Source: JAVKFF01 sp040226215 (GTDB taxonomy: Bacteria > Pseudomonadota > Alphaproteobacteria > DSM-16000 > Inquilinaceae). Taken from it: a DNA stretch of 6,176 nt. Below the pieces are notes generated by a model, which saw nothing but the letters and a program-made list of their open reading frames with translations, had not been told where the DNA came from and made no database searches. Both the position numbers and the translations under genes were made by a program. Below are positions 1-5,398 of this stretch, one piece after another. Within the stretch, counting starts at the first letter, position 1. Every line of letters begins with the position of its first letter. The stretch is from NCBI GenBank assembly GCA_040226215.1, contig JAVKFF010000133.1:1-6176 (forward strand). The letters are read 5' to 3'.

Positions 1-567
1 GACGCCTCGGCGGTGATCGCCGAGGGCGAGGTGCTGCAGCTGACCACCCAGAACGATGTCGCGACCACCAAGGAGCGCTACCTGCAAGTCGTCGAGGCGA
101 AGACCTCCGCCCTGTTCCGCGCCGCCTGCCGGGTCGGCGCGGTGATCGCCAACCGCCCGGCGGAGGAGGCCGACGCCCTGGACGCGTTCGGCCTGAACCT
201 GGGAATCGCCTTCCAGCTGGTCGACGACGCGCTGGACTATGCGGCGGAACAGCAGGAACTGGGCAAGACGATCGGCGACGATTTCCGCGAGGGCAAGATG
301 ACCCTGCCCGTGGTGCTGGCGATGCAGCGCGGCTCCGACGAGGAACGCGCCTTCTGGACACGCACCATGGCGGAGCTGGAGCAGGACGAGGCCGACCTGG
401 CCCATGCCATCGCCCTGCTGGAGCGCCATGGCGCGGTGGCCGATGCCATCGCGCTGGCGGGCCGCTACGGCGAGCGTGCGATCGCCGCCCTGGACATGTT
501 CCCGGAAAGCGACGTGCGCCTGGCCATGCAGTCGGTCGTCGAATTCTGCATCGAGCGGCGGCACTGA
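1..567 (+). CDS. ispB: Polyprenyl (octaprenyl-type) diphosphate synthase, C-terminal part
   Basis: The gene is cut by the left edge. The frame is open from base 1 and ends at TGA 565-567, leaving 188 residues of a protein family usually about 320-340 residues long. The visible half carries the second aspartate-rich motif DDALD (bases 223-237), preceded by FQLV and followed by GKTIGDDFREGKMTLP (about 262-309). This is the signature of trans-isoprenyl diphosphate synthases, where the aspartates bind Mg and the isopentenyl diphosphate side of the active site. The first aspartate motif lies outside the window. Enzymes of this group add isopentenyl units to farnesyl diphosphate, making the side chain of ubiquinone in the cytoplasm. 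The last residues (VVEFCIERRH) resemble the usual C-terminus of bacterial long-chain synthases. Chain length (octa-, nona- or decaprenyl) cannot be read from this part, so the symbol is a family-level guess. The internal GTG at 13 is not the start. Confidence 0.9.
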   Translation, partial: DASAVIAEGEVLQLTTQNDVATTKERYLQVVEAKTSALFRAACRVGAVIANRPAEEADALDAFGLNLGIAFQLVDDALDYAAEQQELGKTIGDDFREGKMTLPVVLAMQRGSDEERAFWTRTMAELEQDEADLAHAIALLERHGAVADAIALAGRYGERAIAALDMFPESDVRLAMQSVVEFCIERRH

Positions 568-569
568 GC

Positions 570-586
570 GCCACCCTCATGGTGGC
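570..586 (+). terminator. Possible hairpin after the polyprenyl synthase gene
   Basis: GCCACC (570-575) and GGTGGC (581-586) form a perfect 6-bp GC-rich stem with a 5-base loop, starting two bases after the stop codon of the upstream gene. No T-run follows, so it is at best a weak or Rho-assisted terminator and may be a chance structure in GC-rich DNA. Confidence 0.25.
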
Positions 587-663
587 CGCGAGTCCCGCAC
601 GGGCCCGCGCCGTATGCCGGCCGCCCGGGGCTGCGAAACGCGGGTCCGGCCGGATCTTCTGAC

Positions 664-2385
664 ATGTCTGCCATCGCTCCCTATCTGCGGCGCACGCGCA
701 TCGCCTATTTCTCCATGGAGATCGGCATGCGCGCCGAGATCCCGACCTATTCCGGCGGGCTGGGCGTGCTGGCCGGCGATACGGCGCGGTCCTGCGCCGA
801 TCTCGACCTGCCCATGGTCTTCGTCACCCTGGCCAGCCGCGCCGGCTATTTCCGCCAGCGCATCGACGGGGAGGGCCGGCAGGTCGAGGAGCCGGACTGG
901 TGGGATCCGGCGGCATGGTGCCGGCCGCTCGACGTCCGCATTGCCGTGCCCGTGGCGGACCGGCAGGTCTGGGTCCGGCCCTGGCTGTACCGTCTCGCCG
1001 CCGATCCCGGCCGGGCGCCCGGCAACGGCCCGGCCGGTGCCGGGGTACCAGTGCTGCTGCTGGATACCGACCTTGACCTCAACGACGAGGCGGACCGGCA
1101 GATCACGCAGCAGCTCTATGGCGGCGACGCGGAATACCGCCTCAAGCAGGAGATCGTGCTCGGCCTGGGCGGCCTGCAGGTCCTGCATGCCCTGGGGTTC
1201 GATCTGCACACCTACCACCTGAACGAGGGGCATGCGGCGCTGTTGACCCTTGGCCTGCTGAACCGCTGGCGGATCGCGCCGGAGGACCGCATCGGCGACT
1301 GCGCGCCCTACGATGTCGCGGAGGTGCGCCGGCGCTGCGTCTTCACCACGCATACGCCGGTGGAGGCCGGCCATGACCGCTTTTCGCATGCCCTGTTCGA
1401 GCGCCTGCTGCCCGGTCTGGTCGAGCCCGACGCGCTCCGCAGCCTTGCCGGCGCGGATTGCGTGAACATGACCCGCCGGGCACTGAACCTGTCGGGCTTC
1501 GTGAACGGGGTGGCGCGCCGCCACGCCCGTACCACCGAGGGCATGTTCCCCGGCTATCGGGTGCATGCGATCACCAACGGGGTGCATCTGGGCAGCTGGG
1601 CGCATGACGCTTTCGCCCGGCTGTACGAGGCGCATTTCCCGGACTGGCGGCACGAACCGGAACTGCTGGTCCGCGCCCTGCAGCTGCCGGAGGACGAGGT
1701 CTGGCGCTGCCACCAGGCGGCAAAGGCGGAGATGCTGGACCTGGTGGCGCAGCGCACCGGCGCCCGCCTGGACCCGGCGCTGCCGGTCCTGGCGTTCAGC
1801 CGCCGCATGACCGGCTACAAGCGGCCGGACCTGCTGTTCAGCGATATCGAGAGGCTGCGCGCCATCGCCGGCCGCCACCCCTTCCAGGTCGTCATGGCCG
1901 GCAAGGCGCATCCCCGCGACCAGGGCGGCAAGGAAGCGATCCGGCAGTTGCACGGCTGGATGCACGGCCTGGCCGACGCGATTCCCTGCGCCTTCGTCCC
2001 CGGCTACGACATGGCGGTCGGCAAGGCCCTTGTCGCCGGCGCCGACATCTGGCTGAACACCCCGGTGCCGCCGCTGGAGGCCTCGGGCACCAGCGGCATG
2101 AAGGCGGCCCTGAACGGCGTCCTGAACCTGTCCACGGTCGACGGCTGGTGGGTCGAGGGCTGCATGGAGGGAATCACCGGCTGGGCGATCGGCGAGGATC
2201 GCGAGGGCGGCGACGGCCATGCCGGCGCACTCTACGACAAGCTGGAGCAGGCGGTCCTGCCGCTCTACGCGGGCGATCCCGGCCGCTGGCGCTGGATGAT
2301 GAAACAGGCGATCGCCTATACCGCGTGCTACTTCAATTCCCATCGCATGGTGCGCCGCTACGCCACCGAAGCCTATCTGCGCTGA
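664..2385 (+). CDS. glgP: Alpha-glucan (glycogen/maltodextrin) phosphorylase, short form
   Basis: Complete 573-residue protein, predicted to cut terminal alpha-1,4-glucosyl units from glycogen or maltodextrins with phosphate, giving glucose-1-phosphate in the cytoplasm. Motifs in order are YFSMEIGM and IPTYSGGLGVLAGD (residues 15-39), HLNEGHAAL (185-193), FTTHTPVEAGHDRF (227-240), SRRMTGYKRPDL (379-390), AGKAHPRDQGGK (412-423) and EASGTSGMKAALNG (472-485). By family knowledge, Lys480 in the last motif is the pyridoxal-phosphate lysine, and Arg381 and Lys386 match the phosphate-site pair five residues apart in classical phosphorylases. The protein belongs to the alpha-glucan phosphorylase branch seen in many bacteria (TIGR02094 type) and lacks the extra N-terminal domain of its longer members. 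The ATG at 664 is chosen because family homology begins about 12 residues in; the ribosome site is weak. It lies 96 bp after the polyprenyl synthase gene on the same strand, with no sign of a functional link. No other glycogen gene is in view. Confidence 0.92.
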   Translation: MSAIAPYLRRTRIAYFSMEIGMRAEIPTYSGGLGVLAGDTARSCADLDLPMVFVTLASRAGYFRQRIDGEGRQVEEPDWWDPAAWCRPLDVRIAVPVADRQVWVRPWLYRLAADPGRAPGNGPAGAGVPVLLLDTDLDLNDEADRQITQQLYGGDAEYRLKQEIVLGLGGLQVLHALGFDLHTYHLNEGHAALLTLGLLNRWRIAPEDRIGDCAPYDVAEVRRRCVFTTHTPVEAGHDRFSHALFERLLPGLVEPDALRSLAGADCVNMTRRALNLSGFVNGVARRHARTTEGMFPGYRVHAITNGVHLGSWAHDAFARLYEAHFPDWRHEPELLVRALQLPEDEVWRCHQAAKAEMLDLVAQRTGARLDPALPVLAFSRRMTGYKRPDLLFSDIERLRAIAGRHPFQVVMAGKAHPRDQGGKEAIRQLHGWMHGLADAIPCAFVPGYDMAVGKALVAGADIWLNTPVPPLEASGTSGMKAALNGVLNLSTVDGWWVEGCMEGITGWAIGEDREGGDGHAGALYDKLEQAVLPLYAGDPGRWRWMMKQAIAYTACYFNSHRMVRRYATEAYLR

Positions 2386-2436
2386 CTTGGCCGGCGAAAG
2401 TCGAGGCAGCCGCCGGGGAGACCGCCGGGTCACCGA

Positions 2437-2613
2437 GTCGTGCATCCGGTGAAGGCCCTCGGCCGCCTCTGTCAGACGCCGGTCGTCGAGGATCCAGGTG
2501 ATCTCGCGATCGACCTGCGGCGGCTGCGGTTCCTCGACGATGAGCGGCCCACACGGGCCGCGCCCAAGCTGCTCGAAACTGCGTTGATGCGGGTGGTACC
2601 AGGTTGCGGGGAA
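2437..2613 (-). pseudogene. Fragment of a multicopper oxidase (first cupredoxin domain)
   Basis: On the minus strand, bases 2613-2473 translate without a stop into 47 residues typical of the first domain of periplasmic multicopper oxidases: TWYHPHQRSFEQLGRG, then GPLIVEEPQPPQVDRE, then ITWILDDRRL. The WYHPH motif (2587-2601) supplies copper-cluster histidines in this family. The remainder down to about 2437 ends in RMHD, which may be a degraded piece of the same domain. No start codon, signal peptide, HWHG motif or C-terminal copper motif is found in any frame nearby, so only about a tenth of the gene remains. Changes at usually conserved places fit decay: RGPCGP where RGLYGP is usual, and DDRRL where DDWRL is usual. 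The type with HPHQRSFEQ differs from CopA, so this is not a duplicate of the gene at the right edge. It lies in an otherwise non-coding stretch (2386-2785), where I see nothing else. Confidence 0.72.
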
Positions 2614-2785
2614 CGAACGCCGCGTCGGCGTGACCGAACCGGACATGCGACAGTTTTTCGGAAAGCCGTGGTCCGCAGTCGCCCGGCGATGCACTGGGCA
2701 TGCCTCAAGGAGCAACCGCACAGGCTGTCGAAACCGACATTGGTTCGGCGCAGGCGGAACCCGACCATCCGGGCGGATAGTAGCG

Positions 2786-3129
2786 TCAGGTCAGAAAGGC
2801 AGGTCCCGGTTGATGAGGTTCGAGCGACGTCGGGGCTCCTGCGAGCCATTTGGATCGGGCAGTAGAATGCCGCATCGGTCCTTGGGCGACGGCCTGAGCC
2901 GCGTCGGCGATCACGCCCTGAACCGGAACAGTACAGTCGATGGTGCAACTCGGCGTTTGGCTGTCATCGTCCGCGGTCAGGCAGGAAACGCAGCCGGGCT
3001 TCGACATGGCGTCGACCGTAACGAAGCTAGCCGCTCGATGGCCCCTGCCATGTTTGTGGCATAGGCAGAGGCGGTCACCGAGACAAGGGTGACAACGATG
3101 CCAGCAAGAATGCCTGTCCCGCGTTTCAT
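2786..3129 (-). pseudogene. Small secreted Cys-rich protein, split by a frameshift
   Basis: An ATG at 3129 opens a frame beginning MKRGTGILAGIVVTLVSVTA, followed by SAYA: a clear signal peptide with a basic start, hydrophobic core and AxA-type cleavage site. That frame soon turns into unlikely sequence and stops at 2977. From about 3040 an adjacent frame carries SFVTVDAMSKPGCVSC, then SCTIDC, then a stretch ending PHQPGPAFLT at TGA 2788-2786. Joined, they give about 114 residues: an exported protein with CxxC and CxxxC pairs and a Pro-rich tail. This plan recalls small exported proteins of unknown function found beside copper-resistance genes (my recollection of family style, not a search result). 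One missing base between about 3030 and 3056 would explain the break; a sequencing error is possible. The ribosome site is poor. The multicopper oxidase fragment lies downstream on the same strand, as if both belonged to one lost metal-resistance locus. Function unknown. Confidence 0.5.
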
Positions 3130-3306
3130 CGTGATTGGAGCCCAGCCTTGCGCCGCGATTGCGTCGAATGCCATTCGGCCAAACTGCTCCCGATTGTGAA
3201 GAAGGCGATCCTCGACCGCAGCCGGACCGTTGGCTGTCTGCTGCAAGAGACAGCCACAACAGCGACGCCCGTGCATCGGAAAAAATGAGGGCGAAGCGGC
3301 ATGCAG
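3130..3306. other. Intergenic stretch with no recognised gene
   Basis: This stretch lies between the stop of the recombinase gene and the signal-peptide ORF. No frame on either strand gives recognisable protein, and I see no tRNA, terminator or promoter that I can defend. Confidence 0.4.
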
Positions 3307-3930
3307 TCAGGGAAGAGAAGAATCGGAGTTAAGAAGCTTAACCCCCTTCTCTCTCAAGGTTCCGTCAGGAGCAATGTAGCGGTACAGCGTCACGGTCGAT
3401 ATTCCAAGTTGTCGGCAAAATTCTGCGATATTTGCGTCGCGATCTCGCATGACGGCTTGGGCAATAATGAGGTGGCCTTTTGTCAGGACTGGCTTTCGTC
3501 CCTTCGACCGAAAGGATTCGGCCGGTCCGTATCGCATTAACTTCCACTCGCGCAACCGGTAGCGCTCGAACTCCGCAAGGGCTGCAATGAAGTTGAAGAA
3601 CTGCGGGCCGCTTCCGGCCTGTGAGGTGTCGATTGACCCGCAATTTGCTTTGAGGACTCTGAGGTCCACTTGTCTGTCCGCCAGGCACTGGACGGTCCTG
3701 ACGAGATGCGCCAGATCGCGGCCAAGCCGATCGAGACGCCAGACCACCAGCGTATCCCCCGCTTCGAGGGCATTCATGCAAGCCTCGAGTTGTGGGCGCG
3801 GGTCGCGTCGTGTCGTCGTCTGCTCTTCGAACAGGCGACTACCTGGCACCCCCGCAGCGGTCAAAGCATAGCGTTGCAGGTCGAGCAGTTCGCTGTCGTC
3901 GGACTTGGCCGTCCTGATATAACCGGTCAA
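3307..3930 (-). CDS. Serine recombinase (Tn3 resolvase / DNA invertase type), catalytic Ser apparently Ala
   Basis: Read from TTG 3930, the protein has 207 residues. The N-terminal resolvase domain shows GYIRTAKSDD (residues 3-12), LDLQRYALTAAGV (16-28), GDTLVVWRLDRLGRDL (58-73) and ALAEFERYRLRE (117-128). The C-terminal part has a KGRKP segment (143-147) and a helix-turn-helix around 165-186 (AEFCRQLGISTVTLYRYI). Arg68 and Arg71 match active-site arginines of gamma-delta resolvase. In close relatives the first motif reads RVSKADGS with a catalytic serine; here the aligned run is RTAKSDDS, putting alanine (Ala8) in that place. The usual SGRLVF stretch is also altered (SGPQFF, 107-112). The protein may therefore be unable to cut DNA while still binding it, or be a decaying gene. 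TTG is preferred because homology begins two residues later and GGGGA sits eight bases upstream. The frame stays open to an ATG at 4122, but those residues look non-coding and overlap the permease ORF. No transposase or recognised res site is visible. Confidence 0.82.
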   Translation of the reverse strand: MTGYIRTAKSDDSELLDLQRYALTAAGVPGSRLFEEQTTTRRDPRPQLEACMNALEAGDTLVVWRLDRLGRDLAHLVRTVQCLADRQVDLRVLKANCGSIDTSQAGSGPQFFNFIAALAEFERYRLREWKLMRYGPAESFRSKGRKPVLTKGHLIIAQAVMRDRDANIAEFCRQLGISTVTLYRYIAPDGTLREKGVKLLNSDSSLP

Positions 3931-4006
3931 CAGGCCAGTCCCCGCTTCCCCCTCCCAGGCAGAACCGTCACGTTCCTGGTGTTCCGGAAGCGATGTCGTC
4001 GCTGTA

Positions 4007-4028
4007 TGCAATCGTTCGCTGAATTGCA
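4007..4028. promoter_or_regulatory. Inverted repeat upstream of the recombinase gene
   Basis: TGCAAT (4007-4012) and ATTGCA (4023-4028) form a perfect 6-bp dyad with a 10-base spacer, about 77 bases upstream of the recombinase TTG start. Nearby, AGCGA and TCGCT form a further 5-bp dyad (3988-4002). Serine recombinases often bind dyads next to their own gene, so this is a candidate operator or crossover half-site. The arms are short and chance occurrence is quite possible. Confidence 0.25.
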
Positions 4029-4055
4029 GTCCACTACCGGGGCGGGGCTCGATCG

Positions 4056-4532
4056 TCACGGCTTTCCACCCCCGTGACCCTTGGCATGCCCAAGGGATTG
4101 TCGACGGCTTTTCAGGAACCATCGTTCCGCTGTGAACACGGCCAGGATGCCAGGGGCCGACAATCCGACGGGCATGCCAAACAACCGCTGCGCATAGGTC
4201 CCGAAGCTGCGCGCGACCAGGCTTTCGTTGATTACCATCGAGAATGCCATCAGCAATGCTCCCGCGCCGGCCGTTGTGCTACGGCCATATGCCTTCTGGA
4301 GATACATGCCGATGCCGCCCGTCGAAGGGTGGGCATAGGACAGCTTCGCGCAGGAACAGGCGCTGAAGCCGCTGATCGCGGCCGCAAGAACGAAGGCCGC
4401 CGGGAACCAGAGCCCGGCATAATCTGCGACCTGGCCAGTCGGAGCAAAGATCCCTGCGCCGATCATCACACCGGTGCCCAGGCCGATTGCACCCGGAAAC
4501 GAAAAGCTGCCCTTCTTGTAGTTTTCGGTCAT
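4056..4532 (-). pseudogene. APC-family amino-acid permease, severely shortened
   Basis: From ATG 4532 the frame gives 158 residues, against more than 400 for this inner-membrane transporter family. The N-terminal part is typical: MTENYKKGSFSFPGAIGLG, then GVMIGAGIF (21-29, the glycine-rich motif of transmembrane helix 1 that contacts substrate), a second helix about 41-60, PSTGGIGMYLQKAYG (69-83), and a third helix about 88-106 ending in INESLVARSFGTY. After about residue 118 the remaining helices are absent. A last hydrophobic piece, GLSAPGILAVFTAERWFLKS (123-142), and a basic tail follow. ERWFLKSRR looks like the end of a full-length permease, so I infer an in-frame internal deletion joining the first three helices to the last; a simple truncation with a chance tail is the alternative. 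Transport activity is very unlikely. The frame also extends upstream to 4616, but those residues lie in the hairpin region and do not look coding. The start has a G-rich stretch (GGGCAGGGGA) directly before ATG. Confidence 0.75.
4078..4096. repeat. Inverted repeat at the 3' end of the shortened permease
   Basis: CCCTTGG (4078-4084) and CCAAGGG (4090-4096) are a perfect 7-bp inverted repeat around CATGC. It lies inside the last codons of the permease frame. No T-run follows on the minus strand, so it is not a standard terminator. It may be a recombination scar, a weak stop signal or chance. Confidence 0.35.
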
Positions 4533-4580
4533 TCCCCTGCCCACTCGATCTTTGAGAGTGCTGCGCACCCGCCGCTGGTC

Positions 4581-4601
4581 GGACACCGGACACCAGACAC
4601 C
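4581..4601. repeat. Three tandem 7-base repeats
   Basis: GGACACC, GGACACC and AGACACC follow each other directly (4581-4587, 4588-4594, 4595-4601) between the hairpin downstream of copB and the permease start. Direct heptamer repeats upstream of a gene can be regulator-binding sites, but three units with no other support may equally be replication slippage. Confidence 0.4.
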
Positions 4602-4632
4602 GAATGCCGGCGCCAAGGCACCGGCATTCGGT
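4599..4632 (-). terminator. Strong hairpin downstream of copB
   Basis: The bases at 4599-4610 and 4621-4632 are perfectly complementary over 12 bp (ACCGAATGCCGG against CCGGCATTCGGT), with a 10-base loop. The hairpin begins 28 bases after the copB stop codon, the right place for the end of the copAB transcript. A TTTT run follows the stem only on the plus strand; on the minus strand the tail is GTCTGGTG, so termination of copB would not be by the classic U-tract. It may instead protect the 3' end of the mRNA or act with Rho. Confidence 0.5.
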
Positions 4633-4660
4633 TTTCCAGTCGCTATGGGCGCAGACGGCC

Positions 4661-5395
4661 TTAGAACAGCAGCCTGGTGCCGATAACCAGGAACAACTCG
4701 TCCACATCTGCGCCATCGGCCCGCCGGAAACTGGCGGTATCGCCAAACGCCCTCTCGTAGTGCACCCCGACATAGGGGCTGACGGCGCGGTCGATCAGGT
4801 CGTAGCTAAGACGCAGGCCAAGTTCCGCCGTGCTGAGACCGGCACCGACCTCGGCCTCGGTATCCTCCGAGAAGGCAAAGTCGATCTCCGCGGCGGGGGT
4901 GAGAATGATGCGGTTGGTAATCAGGAGCTCGTACTCGGCATCCAGGCGGGCCGAAACGTCCCCCTTCTCGCTGAGGAACAGGTCGGCATCGATCTCGAAC
5001 CATTGCGGAGCCAACCCCTGGACACCCAGCACCCCGTAGAGCCGGTCATAGCCGCGTGGCATGTCGTAGCGGACACCTGCCTTGGCATCGAAAAATGTGG
5101 AGATCGGCGTTTGCAGCAGCAGCTGGTTCTCCAGCGTCTCAAAGGCACTGCTGTCCTTCTCGTACTCGCCCTTGCTCTGCAACCGCAGTTTCAAGTCGTC
5201 GGTCCCGGCAAGAGCGTCCCCATCCCAGGCATAGACGTCGGAGTTCCGTCCGATCCGATACTCCAGCTGCTCCACCGTGACGCCGTAGTAAAACAGCGGT
5301 TCCTTCTCCTGTGCGATGGCAGAATGACTCGTAGCGACCAAGCCAGTGCTGCCGAGGAGTCCGGCCGCAAGTGCCCTTAAATAGCGATTTTCCAT
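4661..5395 (-). CDS. copB: Copper resistance protein B, outer-membrane barrel
   Basis: Complete 244-residue protein of the CopB/PcoB family, thought to sit in the outer membrane and to work with CopA in copper sequestration or export. A signal peptide runs from residue 1 to about 28 (basic MENRYLR, a hydrophobic stretch, then SAIA before Gln29). The mature part follows the family pattern: VEQLEYR, AGVRYD, GVQGLAPQWFEIDADLFLSE, KGDVSARLDAEYELL, AEIDFAF, LSTAELGLRLSYDL, SPYVGVHYERAFGDT and a final RLLF ending in the C-terminal Phe common in barrel proteins. Many homologues carry a long Met/His-rich region before the barrel; here the barrel begins almost directly after the signal peptide. The ATG at 5395 is supported by a GGAGG ribosome site (5404-5408) eight bases upstream, which lies within the 3' end of copA. 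The copA stop is only three bases away, so the two genes are surely cotranscribed and perhaps translationally coupled. Confidence 0.93.
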   Translation of the reverse strand: MENRYLRALAAGLLGSTGLVATSHSAIAQEKEPLFYYGVTVEQLEYRIGRNSDVYAWDGDALAGTDDLKLRLQSKGEYEKDSSAFETLENQLLLQTPISTFFDAKAGVRYDMPRGYDRLYGVLGVQGLAPQWFEIDADLFLSEKGDVSARLDAEYELLITNRIILTPAAEIDFAFSEDTEAEVGAGLSTAELGLRLSYDLIDRAVSPYVGVHYERAFGDTASFRRADGADVDELFLVIGTRLLF

Positions 5396-5398
5396 GCG

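Noticed and set aside
404..1222. A 272-codon plus-strand frame bridging the polyprenyl synthase and phosphorylase genes
   Set aside because: It overlaps two well-supported genes in another frame, and its Ser/Arg/Pro/Trp-rich translation is typical of a GC-rich shadow frame.
577..2721. A 714-codon open frame on the minus strand covering the whole phosphorylase gene
   Set aside because: It is a product of high GC at third positions opposite a real gene. Its translation within 577-2385 is low-complexity and matches nothing I recognise; only its first part (2437-2613) holds true homology, to a multicopper oxidase fragment.
2440..3064. Plus-strand frames of about 140 codons in the middle region
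   Set aside because: They have no recognisable motifs and lie opposite the two minus-strand relics.
3328..3342. GTTAAG-AAG-CTTAAC inverted repeat as terminator of the recombinase gene
   Set aside because: It lies inside the coding end of the gene, is AT-rich with a 3-base loop and has no T-run on the minus strand.
3931..4122. N-terminal extension of the recombinase to ATG 4122 (64 more residues)
   Set aside because: The extra residues show no family similarity, overlap the permease frame on the same strand, and homology begins only at GYIR just after TTG 3930.
3300..4125. A complete Tn3-type transposon around the recombinase
   Set aside because: There is no transposase, no 38-bp-like terminal inverted repeats and no target duplication that I could find.
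4604..5380. A 258-codon plus-strand frame opposite copB
   Set aside because: It lies antisense to a gene with full-length CopB similarity and a good ribosome site; its translation shows no recognisable domain.
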